This document shows positions 1 through 7,490 of a stretch of 33,820 nucleotides of DNA, in pieces. The stretch covers positions 1-33,820 of the forward strand of contig UQIN01000024.1 in assembly GCA_900541035.1 (NCBI GenBank). The letters are read 5' to 3'. The notes beneath the pieces are model-generated. The model made no database searches. It had not been told where the DNA came from and saw nothing but the letters and a program-made list of their open reading frames with translations. The DNA comes from an uncultured Collinsella sp. GTDB taxonomy: Bacteria > Actinomycetota > Coriobacteriia > Coriobacteriales > Coriobacteriaceae. The translations under genes and the position numbers were made by a program. The stretch's first letter is position 1, and each line of letters opens with the position of its first letter.

Positions 1-156
1 AGCACGAAGCTCCAGCGCGAGCTGGGCTGGAGGCCGGCCCACACCGACTTCGCCGGGGGCCTCAAGGCCACCATCGACTGGTACGTCGAGAACGAGTCCT
101 GGTGGCGCCCGGCCAAGGAGGCCACCGAGGCGCGCTACCGCGCCCAGGGGCAATAA
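1..156 (+). CDS. rfbB: dTDP-glucose 4,6-dehydratase, C-terminal fragment (5' end outside window)
   Basis: The frame is open from base 1 to a TAA at 154-156 and encodes the last 51 residues of a short-chain-dehydrogenase-type sugar nucleotide enzyme. The tail contains a STKLQRELGW segment followed by a GLKATIDWYVENESWW segment. This is the usual end of RfbB/RmlB, where a conserved lysine and the 'GL..TI.WY..N..WW' stretch close the protein. The enzyme removes water from dTDP-glucose in dTDP-rhamnose synthesis in the cytoplasm. Only the C-terminus is visible, so the catalytic residues cannot be checked, and another sugar epimerase/dehydratase of the same family is possible. It is GC-rich, unlike the AT-richer gene that follows 11 bp downstream. 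Confidence 0.8.
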   Translation, partial: STKLQRELGWRPAHTDFAGGLKATIDWYVENESWWRPAKEATEARYRAQGQ

Positions 157-167
157 GGAATAGCATC

Positions 168-548
168 GTGGAGCTATCAATAATTGAGCCGCATATCGTT
201 TCGATAAGCGCCTCGATTGCTTCGGTCATCAGCTCTTATTTAGTTGCTCGAAATAAATCTGCTTCAGTTATTCAAACACTCAAAGAATCAATTGAGTATG
301 AAATCGAAAAGCTCATGAAACAGCATGAAGTTGATTTAGACAACTTAAAGGAGACTCATAAACTTGAGATGGAGAAGCTCGAAGCTGAGCATAGATATTC
401 CCTCCGCTGGCCAGCTCCAATGCACAGAACGAAATGACCACGCAGTTAGATTGGTTCAATGGTCGGTAATGTGATGTCAGCGCCACAGATGCGGGATTTC
501 CTCGTAAATTCCCTTACGGAATCAATGAAGAAGGGCCAACAAGAGTAG
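168..548 (+). pseudogene. membrane-anchored coiled-coil protein, frameshifted
   Basis: A GTG at 168, preceded by AAGGA at 155-159, opens a frame running to 437. The first 25 residues are hydrophobic (a likely single membrane helix) and residues about 30 to 80 are a charged, heptad-like coiled coil rich in Glu, Lys and Leu. The reading frame then loses sense after the HRYS residues. Plausible continuations sit in other frames: a NAQNEMTTQL stretch near 425-455, and an SMVGNVMSAPQMRDFLVNSL stretch from about 457 to the TAG at 546-548. This suggests two small indels in one original gene of about 125 residues. I do not recognise a named family. It is AT-richer than the upstream sugar gene, which fits acquired DNA. 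A working gene ending at 437 cannot be excluded. Confidence 0.45.
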
Positions 549-602
549 CGACTAGACCTGAAGTATTATTTCAGGAATAGCGGATTACTTATATAGCTTT
601 TA

Positions 603-652
603 AATGCCGGAACGCTTCGTTTCTCAAAATGATGCGTCCCGGCATTATTTGT
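603..652. terminator. hairpin terminator, possibly bidirectional
   Basis: Arms 603-615 and 634-646 pair over 13 bp with one mismatch (AATGCCGGAACGC against the complement of GCGTCCCGGCATT), around an 18-nt loop. The right arm is followed by ATTTGTTT. It lies between the convergent coiled-coil gene (plus) and abiH (minus), the expected place for a shared terminator. Confidence 0.6.
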
Positions 653-695
653 TTAGATTCCTCAACAGGAGGTTGTCCAATTCTGAATTTGATGA

Positions 696-1680
696 CTAAT
701 GTGAATATACGTTTGTAGGCAAATGCGACTTAACATCGATGCGTTTTATTAGTAATTTCTGCTCCAGAAGAAGCTTATGCATGAGGTTTTTACCGTGATC
801 TTTATTGTCGAGAGTACTTCCATACTCATTCAATAGGTGAGATATACGCGAATACAATTCTTCAAGAATCGCTTGCTCATCAATTAATTCATTTGATTTA
901 TTTGGATAGCTCTTATACATAAATACAAGCTTTGTATCACAACCGTAGAGATTGACAGTATCAAAGATAGATTGGAAGTAAGAATAATCTGCTCGAGAAA
1001 GAGAATGACCGAATATCTTAATGTAGCTGGTATCGCTGTCACAGAGCTTTACAGTTTCGTTTTCGTATGGCACTAACGACATAAGCCTATATGTTTTTGT
1101 AAACGACAACGCCGGGTTATCTTCAGGGACGTCTTTTCCGTCAATCCCAAAAATGGTTTCTGTTCTGCCCAGTATGCCATGGACATTCCGAGCACCAACA
1201 ATTCCCAACCCCGGATCTTCCAGCATAAAAGGGGTCGTGTAGTTAAAGTTCAGTATGGAAGAGCCGTAGTTCTTTTGCTGGGATTTCTCAATGCAGTCAT
1301 CACGAATGGCCGCGAAATGCGCGTGAGCCTTTTCCCTATATTCATCATCTTTCTTAACTTGTTCTTTGAGATAGCTCGCAAAGATGTGTTCATAGTCTTT
1401 TAGCGAGGAAAGAAGAAAGCCAGTTAGTTCCTCTTGGGAAACATCTTCTTTTCCAAACCGTTTCGATACGAATTCGTATAAATCATCTTTTGGTCGGAAG
1501 GATTGATTAGAGTTTGAAGGGTCAATAGCCAATCCTGTAAGGCTATACACGCTGTCTAGCCTTGAGCCCGATCCGTCTTTCTGGAAAACGATTTCAGAGA
1601 TAAGACCCTCAATATCACACCATAAAGGGTCGTTTTGTTCGGTCTCAGAAAGAATGACGTCCCAGACATTTCTTTTGTCC
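696..1680 (-). pseudogene. abiH: AbiH-family abortive infection protein, 3' part (gene split by IS21 insertion)
   Basis: This is the large downstream part of an AbiH-like phage-defence gene. Read from 1680 down to the TAG at 696-698, it shows features I associate with the family: NVWDVILSE near the insertion, an ILNFNYTT segment, NVHGILG, a FGIDGKD segment and an IKIFGHSLSRADYSYF segment. An internal GTG at 1550 opens 284 codons, but the frame is already open upstream to the insertion edge, so that codon is not the true start. The missing N-terminus lies at 4057-4178 on the far side of the IS21 element. AbiH proteins (the prototype is a lactococcal plasmid phage-resistance gene) have an unresolved mechanism. 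The native product would be about 367 residues. Without its nucleotide-binding-like N-terminus this part is unlikely to work. Confidence 0.85.
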
Positions 1681-1817
1681 TGTTAGCGCCGGGCGATTTT
1701 AGCCGCTAATAGTCAAACTATTTTGACCAATCCCGGTCACCGAATAATGGCCACCGTGCCTCCCCGCCGCCACTACGCTGGTGGTGCCAACACGCCGGCG
1801 TTAGGAGGACCATTGAG

Positions 1818-3125
1818 GTGAACGAGAGACACGATGACCTACAGGAGATTATAGACGCGGCGCTCCGGGAGATGGCCGCGGAGGAGGGCGACGGGTTCGA
1901 CCCGCAGGCATGCAACCTCGCGGAGTTCTGCAGGAGGACGGGGCTCACCCGCTCCCGCGCGAGGACGGTCAGGGCACACGGGTTCAGGGCCCTGCCCCAC
2001 GGGAACAGCGGGAGGAGGGCCGCGCCGGGCGTGCTCGCCGGCCACACCGGCCTGGTGGACGACCTCCTGCGGAAGGGCGTCACCAACTCGCAGGTGATAT
2101 TCGAGCGGCTGCTCGGCCAGGGCTACGCCGGCGGCCTCACCACGGTGAAGACCTATATCGCCGCGCACCGGGACCTCGTGCCCGCGAAGAGGCGGCAGGC
2201 GGCCCCGCAGGGCTGCCGCGGCCAGCGCTTCAGGACGGCGCCCGGAGAGGCCTACCAGATGGACTGGGGCTTCGTCGCGGTCGAGCGCCCCGGCGGGGAG
2301 CGGGCGCGGATCGCCTGCTTCGCCATGGTCTGCCACCATTGCGGGGGCGCCCACGTCGAGTTCTTCCCGAACGCGCGCCAGGAGAACCTCCTCATCGGGA
2401 TGCTGCACGCGTTCTCGGCGCTGGGCGTGCCCGCGACCGTGCTCACCGACAACATGAAGAGCGTGGTCGTCCGCCGCGATGCCGACGGCCGGCCCGTCTG
2501 GCAGGCCGACTACGCCGAGTTCATGGGCGTCGTCGGCTTCCGCACCAGGCTGTGCAGGCCGCGCCACCCCTATACGAAGGGCAAGGTGGAGAGACTCGTC
2601 CGCTTCGTGAAGGGGAACTTCCTCGCGGGAAGGTCCTTCACCGACCTTGACGCCCTCAACCGGGAGGCCGCCCTCTGGTGCGCCGAGCAGGGAGGCCGCT
2701 GGCGGCGCGCGGCGGCATGCGTCCCGATGCGCGAGCACGAGGCGGCGTGCTCGGCGAACACCAGGCCGCTCGAGGTCACGGCCGAGGTCGAGCGGTACCT
2801 GTGCCCGCGCCGGAAGATCTCCTTCGACGGCTTCGTGAGCTTCGAGGGGCACCGCTACGGCGTGCCCTACTGGTACGGCCGCCGCGAGTGCAGGGTGAGC
2901 CGGGAGGGGCGCGTGGTGCACATATACAGCGACGACCTCTCCCGCGAGCTCGTCGCCCACGCCGTCGGCGCCGGCGCCGACAGCTGGTGCGAGGGGCAGT
3001 GGGAGACATCGCCGGCGCAGCCCGAGGAGCTGCCGACCCAGCCGGTGGGGACCGTGGTCGAGCAGATCGCCCCGCCCAGGACGAAACCCGGTTTCGAGAG
3101 GTTCGACTTCGGGAGGGCCGAATGA
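1818..3125 (+). CDS. istA: IS21-family transposase IstA
   Basis: 435 residues from a GTG at 1818 preceded by AGGAGG at 1803-1808. IstA performs DNA cleavage and strand transfer for the element. An N-terminal DNA-binding region (about residues 30-125) precedes the retroviral-integrase-type catalytic domain. The DDE triad is visible as Asp149 in MDW, Asp211 in LTDN and Glu258 in KGKVERL. The C-terminal part (about 330-400) is the beta-rich domain seen in IstA. The stop overlaps the istB start, so the two are translationally coupled. High GC and codon use differ sharply from the AT-rich abiH sequence it interrupts. The long antisense frames here are GC-driven shadows. Confidence 0.95.
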   Translation: MNERHDDLQEIIDAALREMAAEEGDGFDPQACNLAEFCRRTGLTRSRARTVRAHGFRALPHGNSGRRAAPGVLAGHTGLVDDLLRKGVTNSQVIFERLLGQGYAGGLTTVKTYIAAHRDLVPAKRRQAAPQGCRGQRFRTAPGEAYQMDWGFVAVERPGGERARIACFAMVCHHCGGAHVEFFPNARQENLLIGMLHAFSALGVPATVLTDNMKSVVVRRDADGRPVWQADYAEFMGVVGFRTRLCRPRHPYTKGKVERLVRFVKGNFLAGRSFTDLDALNREAALWCAEQGGRWRRAAACVPMREHEAACSANTRPLEVTAEVERYLCPRRKISFDGFVSFEGHRYGVPYWYGRRECRVSREGRVVHIYSDDLSRELVAHAVGAGADSWCEGQWETSPAQPEELPTQPVGTVVEQIAPPRTKPGFERFDFGRAE

Positions 3126-3949
3126 TGGCGGGCGCGGGGGCGAGTCCCTACGAGCTCGCGAGCGACGCCGCGTCGAGGCTCGGGATCGCCGTCGGGGCGG
3201 AGGAGCTCGCGACCCTCGCCTCGGACCTCGACCTCGGCGACGGGGAGATGGCCGCCGTGGCCGCCACCTTCTCCTACCTTGCGGAGAAGAGGAGGCTCGC
3301 CTCCATCGAGACGCTGCTGAGGCTGAGCAGGCTGCCCAGGCGCGAGCCCAAGGCCTTCGAGGGCTTCGACTTCTCCAGGATCCAGGGCCGGGACGCGGCC
3401 GCGCTGGGCAAGCTCCCGTCGCTGGCCGACCTCTACGCGCACCGCAACGTCGCCTTCGTCGGGCCCGGCGGCATAGGGAAGACGCACCTCGCGCAGGCCT
3501 ACGGGCGCGAGTGCTGCATGCGGGGGCTCAAGACCTACTACATCAAGGCGACCGAGCTCAGGGACAGGTTCCAGAAGGCCGTCCAGCGGGGAAACACCTC
3601 GCGGGTCGTCTCCTCGCTCGTCAAGCCGTCGTGCCTCATCGTGGACGAGGTGGGGAGATGCGTCTACGACAGGCCGTGCACCGACCTGTTCTTCGATGTC
3701 GTCGACAGGCGCTACGAGAAGGAGGGGCCGAACGCGATGGTCCTCACGAGCAACATCGCCCCGAGCGGGTGGGATGAGTTCTTCACGGGCGACGACACGC
3801 TCCTCTGCGTCCTCGACAGGCTGTTCGACAAGGCGTCGGTGTTCGTGATGCGGGGCCCGAGCTACCGCGGCAGGGGGCTCGACACCTACTCGGTGGAGGC
3901 CGTCCCCCAGGCGGTGAAGGTGAGGGGGATCCAGCCCGAGGGGATGTAG
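3122..3949 (+). CDS. istB: IS21-family helper ATPase IstB
   Basis: 275 residues. The ATG at 3122 overlaps the istA stop (ATGATG arrangement), so this start is preferred over the much longer open frame upstream. IstB is an AAA+ ATPase of the DnaC-like group that assembles on target DNA and stimulates IstA. Walker A is GPGGIGKTH (about residues 114-122), Walker B is LIVDEVG (about 172-178), and a sensor-1-like TSN follows. The region before residue 80 is the usual helical N-terminal domain. The length is typical and no damage is seen. About 100 bp of terminal-repeat sequence follows the stop. Confidence 0.95.
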   Translation: MMAGAGASPYELASDAASRLGIAVGAEELATLASDLDLGDGEMAAVAATFSYLAEKRRLASIETLLRLSRLPRREPKAFEGFDFSRIQGRDAAALGKLPSLADLYAHRNVAFVGPGGIGKTHLAQAYGRECCMRGLKTYYIKATELRDRFQKAVQRGNTSRVVSSLVKPSCLIVDEVGRCVYDRPCTDLFFDVVDRRYEKEGPNAMVLTSNIAPSGWDEFFTGDDTLLCVLDRLFDKASVFVMRGPSYRGRGLDTYSVEAVPQAVKVRGIQPEGM

Positions 3950-4056
3950 GGAAGCGATAGGAAAGTCATAGATGCGGGCGTGTTGGCTAAAATGGGTCGG
4001 CCGGGATTGGTCAATCTCGGCCGACTATATTTGGCTAAATTATTCCGACGCTAACA

Positions 4057-4178
4057 GTCCTCAGGGATCGATTCAATTGAGGATGTTTTATTCATCCTAC
4101 TGCTGTAAAATCTGAGAACTTGGACTTCAGTCCGCAGGCCAAGTCGAATCCATTTCCAAGAATAATTAGTTGGTGCAT
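4057..4178 (-). pseudogene. abiH: AbiH-family protein, 5' part (N-terminus cut off by IS21, with a 1-nt frameshift)
   Basis: The ATG at 4178 (minus strand) is preceded by an AGGAAAGGA ribosome site. It encodes MHQLIILGNGFDLACGLKS, an ideal AbiH N-terminus with the conserved 'I.GNGFD' nucleotide-binding-like motif. The frame then meets a TGA because one T seems missing in a T run (TCAGATTTTACAGC). With one extra base it reads on through DFYSSRMNKTSSIESIPED and joins the downstream part at the IS21 site. The two parts, with one target copy removed, total 1,103 nt. One added base gives 1,104, exactly 368 codons including the stop. The gene therefore carries two independent lesions. Confidence 0.85.
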
Positions 4179-4264
4179 TATTTCAATCCTTTCCTCGTAT
4201 TGAACTGTGTGAATGGCTTTCTAGGTTTTTACCCGAATTCTAATGGTTTAGATAACGGGTGACG

Positions 4265-5241
4265 TCTCACCTACCCCAAGCTTCGGTAGGTCGCGTCAGC
4301 CATCAGGATATTGCCTGCCACCCTTGTGGTCGGCTCCCGTCTGTCGCGCTCCTGGTTGACCCGGAAGAGGTAGACGTACCAGTCGAGGTAGGCCTGCAGG
4401 TTCCTGTGCGACATCCCCGTGAACCGTCACAGGTAGCGCTTGGGCCAGGAGCACAGGCCGTTCACCATCTCCATCCGATTTAGGTAGACCGAGTCGTTGA
4501 CTCGGCCCTGTGCGCCTCGCTCTCGAGCCCGCCGTCCCTGACCAGCGCGTTATGCGCCCTCTCCGGGTCGTGAATCAGCAGTGCCCCGGGCTCTATCCTG
4601 CCGCCCATGGCCTCCCTCATGCGCGCCGAGCTGGGCTTGCCGTGGCCGCAGACGACCGCGACGAGGTTCTTGCGCAAGTCGATGTCGACGCAGATGCAGA
4701 GCATCTGGCGGGATGGGCCGCGCTTGCGAGCCTGCCCTTAGCCCTTGGAGGGATCCGTGTTGTTGATGCAGGTCTCGTCCACCCAGACGGTGTCGCGCGG
4801 CACGATCCGGTCCTGGTAGCCGGACACCGTGACGAGCACGCGGTGCCGCCACTCGAGGGCGGTCTTGTGGGTGACGCCGCACAGCTCGGCCGCGCACTCG
4901 ACGGGGACGTTGTGTCGCATGAGCCTGATGAAGAAGACCCAGGTGGCGAGGGGCTTTCGGCAGTGCTCGAGGACGGTGCCGGTGAGGGAGGTGAACCTCC
5001 TGCCGCAGGAGCGGCATCGCCATCTCGGGACCCCGGCCGCGGTGGACCCGTCCCTCCAGGCGCCGCGCGCGCCGCAACCCGGGCACTTCGGGTCCGGCCG
5101 ATAGGCCGCGGCGGCCTCGGCAAGCGTGCCGACGCCGACCTCATCGCGGCAGCGCCTCTCGTCGACGGCTTCTCTGAGCAGCATGAACTCGTCGGCGGCA
5201 AGGCCCGCCACGAGCGCCCTGAAGGGGTTCGCTCTTCCCAT
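4265..5241 (-). pseudogene. IS1595-like (ISXO2-type) transposase, inactivated by stops and a frameshift
   Basis: The reading begins at an ATG at 5241 (an in-frame ATG at 5256 is also possible). An N-terminal zinc ribbon is visible as PKCPGC (about residues 51-56) and RCRSC (about 75-79), the latter within the family hallmark of a WRC..C...F segment. A helical DNA-binding part follows, then the first catalytic Asp in VWVDET (about residue 155). A TAG at 4738-4740 stops this frame. Sense resumes immediately (MLCICVDIDLRKN) and continues through the second part. A frameshift near 4495 is needed to reach the conserved tail NDSVYLNRMEMVNGL, and one more stop precedes FTGMSHRNLQAYLDWY. At least three lesions mean it is dead unless supplied in trans. 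Confidence 0.8.
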
Positions 5242-5372
5242 ATGGATCTGTCCCATCCGCCCGAACGCCCACCTGGAGGGATTGTCGCCAAACAAAGATC
5301 CGGGTGGGCGCTCGGGCAAATTCTCTGTTTGGCTGGGAAGTTGATAATCAAGGTGGCTGGGAAGGGCATGGC

Positions 5373-5398
5373 ATTCGGGGACCTTGCGGCCCCCGAAT
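5373..5398. repeat. hairpin at the 5' end of the IS1595-like element
   Basis: ATTCGGGG at 5373-5380 and CCCCGAAT at 5391-5398 form a perfect 8-bp stem around a 10-nt loop. It lies just inside the right inverted repeat, upstream of the transposase start. It may be a terminator-like shield against read-through from outside, or a transposase-binding site. There is no T run. Confidence 0.45.
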
Positions 5399-5490
5399 CA
5401 TCAGCTGTTATCTAAACTGTTATCTCATAAGTCCACCAACAGGAATAGAATTGCATCATCATGAATATGGTTGCTTAAGGAGATGCTTTA

Positions 5491-6396
5491 ATGCCCGGAT
5501 TGTTCGTGATGCACTCACTTGTTGTCTATAGGCTTTGGGCAAATACCTATAGGCACAAGGAGGAAAGACTTGATGTCTCGAATTACGGCAACAAACCTTT
5601 ACTAGACTACATTTTTAGCTTTGTTAATGACAATAACGCGCCGTTTCAAGTAAATGAAGGTGAACGGTTCATTCAGTTCGATTCTTATAGGCAAATAAAT
5701 GACAGTGTTTTAATCAATCTAAAATCTGGTCGCGCGGGACTTCATGTTGATGTCGTTGACACAAGAACAATGACCGATAGTGGAATTTCCTACACAGAGG
5801 AAATGGCCGGTATGGTCCCTTCTAGGCTACTCATTAAATGTACTCCTGGATTAGGCTATGCGCTGATTGGGATTGAATCAGTTCCGAATGGCGGAGGCGC
5901 CTCAGTGCCAGTTACAGCACTAAAGAATTATATTGCCAGTCATTCAACAGGAATATCCTTAAAATCAGAACGAGTGCAAGAAAGGTCTGCACTTGACGCA
6001 TTTACGGGAGTGGAGCAATTCGAACTTCGCCGTTATCGCCCCTCCAAAAACATTGAAGACGGTACCGTGGCAAACGTGGGAACTATGTCATTCATTGCAA
6101 AACATAAAAGAGGCCTTCGCATCCCTCTAGCGACAATTGATATGATTAAAGACAAGAAAGCGGTTGCGGAGTATTTTGGCGTTACGAGCAACTATTCTGG
6201 TCGAGAAGAAGTTTTTGCCACGCTAAAGCAACGTGACGGAAAACCTAAAACGTTTATGCTTGATAAGGAATTCGCAGTTCCCATAACTGAAGTATTAAAT
6301 GAATCAGGACAGCCGCCACTTTCTGATGATCAGTTTATCGCCGTTTGTCTTGATAGTTTCGCTAGAGCAGAGGATGTTTTCAATAGAGATAAATAG
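5491..6396 (+). CDS. unassigned soluble protein, first gene of a two-gene cassette
   Basis: 301 residues, ATG at 5491 with AAGGAGA seven bases upstream. The protein has no signal peptide or membrane segment and looks cytoplasmic. A tract at about residues 55-125 (FIQFDSYRQI, SGRAGLHVDVVD, SRLLIKCTPG, YALIGIES) has alternating hydrophobic residues and looks like a beta-rich domain. The rest is mixed alpha/beta with a charged C-terminus. I cannot place it in a named family, and no nuclease or ATPase motif is visible. It is followed 30 bp later by a four-helix membrane protein, so the two probably form one unit. AT-rich base use and its position between an AbiH gene and a restriction-type cassette suggest a phage-defence or similar accessory role. 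That role is an inference from context only. Confidence 0.8.
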   Translation: MPGLFVMHSLVVYRLWANTYRHKEERLDVSNYGNKPLLDYIFSFVNDNNAPFQVNEGERFIQFDSYRQINDSVLINLKSGRAGLHVDVVDTRTMTDSGISYTEEMAGMVPSRLLIKCTPGLGYALIGIESVPNGGGASVPVTALKNYIASHSTGISLKSERVQERSALDAFTGVEQFELRRYRPSKNIEDGTVANVGTMSFIAKHKRGLRIPLATIDMIKDKKAVAEYFGVTSNYSGREEVFATLKQRDGKPKTFMLDKEFAVPITEVLNESGQPPLSDDQFIAVCLDSFARAEDVFNRDK

Positions 6397-6426
6397 TCTA
6401 TTACGTTACTCCGGAAGGTCGGTAGC

Positions 6427-6957
6427 ATGGGCAAAATTGACTTCTGGCAACTTCTAATCAAATATATTGATACACTCCGCAATTATCAAACTAATAAAAT
6501 ATCGCACGGCGATATATTTGTTCAGCTAATTGTTCCTGCTTTGCTGTCGGTGGCTCTGTTTTTTAATTGGCCTGACGGCTGCATTAACCTTGAAGATTTA
6601 ATATCTAATCTCATTAGCTGCATCTCTATAATTTCTGGCCTTATGTGTGGTGTTGCGGTACTTCTCTTTCAATTGCGCTTGCAAATGAGCTCTCAAAAAG
6701 ATCCAAAACCACTCGATCGCGAGTTTACGTTGGTTGACGAATCGTTCCATATATCTATGTGGACTGTTTTGGATGGGCTCTTCGTTGTTGGCTTGTTATG
6801 CTTTGCCCCATTGACCAAGAACATCAATGAGCTATTTTCCAGATTTTTATTCTGTCTCGCCGCCTACTTTCTTGGTAACTTTCTACTTGTCACGCTCATG
6901 GCTTTAAAACGAATTAGCGCGGCATACACAGCGTTTTCACGCGGCTGGAAAATGTAG
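6427..6957 (+). CDS. four-helix membrane protein, second gene of the cassette
   Basis: 176 residues from an ATG at 6427, with GGAAGG about nine bases upstream. Four hydrophobic stretches at about 33-48, 59-83, 111-130 and 139-161 predict a polytopic inner-membrane protein. A short amphipathic N-terminus, a charged loop at about 84-108 (SSQKDPKPLDRE) and a basic C-terminal tail (SRGWKM) are also visible. No transporter or enzyme motif is apparent. The 30-bp spacing behind the soluble protein suggests co-transcription. A soluble sensor with a small membrane effector is a known defence layout (CBASS, Kiwa and others), but I see no sequence reason to assign either to a named system. Confidence 0.8.
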   Translation: MGKIDFWQLLIKYIDTLRNYQTNKISHGDIFVQLIVPALLSVALFFNWPDGCINLEDLISNLISCISIISGLMCGVAVLLFQLRLQMSSQKDPKPLDREFTLVDESFHISMWTVLDGLFVVGLLCFAPLTKNINELFSRFLFCLAAYFLGNFLLVTLMALKRISAAYTAFSRGWKM

Positions 6958-6980
6958 CCCCCAAACCCATGGGCTTTTAT
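6956..6980 (+). terminator. weak hairpin terminator after the two-gene cassette
   Basis: AGCCC at 6956-6960 (overlapping the stop codon) pairs with GGGCT at 6971-6975, followed by TTTTAT. The stem is only 5 bp, so termination strength is doubtful. Confidence 0.35.
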
Positions 6981-7490
6981 AAATAGTGTTTCACGAGCTT
7001 CGCATGCGTAGAAGAATCCCAGCTTGCCGCGAAAAGCTCTAATAACATGACAACATGATGCATACAGTCCCGTTATCCTAATGCGAACAAATAACTTTGC
7101 GTTCCGTAAACCAAAGCGATCGGGCTATTGACCGTGTGACGATGCGGCTTCTCGGTAGAGGCAATTTCAGCGTATATTTTGAACTTATCGTAGGCATTCT
7201 GCTAAAGGGCGATCCGAGGACTGTCGTCTTCTCAGACACTTTCCGTAATAGTTCAATTCGGCGCTTTGCGCATGCAGCTGACGATCTCAGTTGCATGCGC
7301 GGCCGTTTATGAACATCGTTTGACGGGCGCTCTCCTTTCACCGATTGGCAAAACGATTTACACCTAATTTCGGGGTTCGATCTCAGGTTTCTTCATCGTC
7401 CCTCACCTGATCTCGCTACAATAATAACTGCTGCTACCAGGTAGTTTTCTGGTGCAGCCTTCATTGGCTCTTGTGAAGATCGGAGCGGTT
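6981..7490. other. intergenic region, no supported gene
   Basis: About 510 bp between the membrane protein and the surface-protein start. Overlapping short frames exist (for example a TTG-started frame at 7097-7312 and an antisense frame at 7078-7341), but none has a convincing ribosome site or a recognisable product. They may be remnants of older genes. TACAAT at 7417-7422 is a possible -10 box for the downstream gene, without a convincing -35. Confidence 0.4.

Larger units (their letters stand above)
1681..4056 (+). mobile_element. complete IS21-family insertion sequence, 2,376 bp
   Basis: The ends read TGTTAGCGCCGGGCGATTTTA at the left (from 1681) and, on the minus strand from 4056, TGTTAGCGTCGGAATAATTTA. 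Both ends repeat further inner copies of TTTAGCC and of TTGACCAATCCCGG, the multiple terminal repeats typical of IS21. The element carries istA and istB on the plus strand. It is flanked by a direct repeat GTCC at 1677-1680 and 4057-4060, consistent with a 4-bp target duplication. Removing the element and one GTCC rejoins two parts of an abiH gene. Both genes are intact, so the copy looks young and possibly active. Confidence 0.93.
4246..5417 (-). mobile_element. degenerate IS1595-like insertion sequence, about 1,170 bp
   Basis: Perfect 11-bp inverted ends, GTTTAGATAAC at 4246-4256 and GTTATCTAAAC at 5407-5417, bracket a broken transposase gene. Similarity continues inward (GGGTGACG against AGCTGATG). 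The flanking 8-mers (4238-4245 and 5418-5425) are not identical, so no target duplication is visible. The element may have lost it or the region may have been rearranged. It sits directly upstream of the abiH start, so it may also have displaced that gene's original upstream region. Confidence 0.75.

Noticed and set aside
1839..2960. A 373-codon antisense frame over istA
   Set aside because: The plus-strand istA shows full transposase motifs. The antisense reading is repetitive in Ala, Arg, Gly and Val, as expected of a GC-rich shadow, with no ribosome site.
2678..3121. A longer istB start reading through the end of istA
   Set aside because: The ATG at 3122 overlapping the istA stop is the normal IS21 arrangement, and the extra 148 codons are an Arg-rich shadow of istA.
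4238..5425. An 8-bp target duplication for the IS1595-like element
   Set aside because: The two flanking octamers do not match.
5491..6957. Assignment of the two-gene cassette to the Kiwa system
   Set aside because: The layout (soluble protein plus four-helix protein) is reminiscent, but I see no DUF4868-like sequence and the order is not the usual one, so I kept it unassigned.
7078..7341. An 87-codon minus-strand frame and a 71-codon plus-strand frame
   Set aside because: They overlap each other, have no ribosome site of note and no recognisable product. I noted only that gene remnants are possible.
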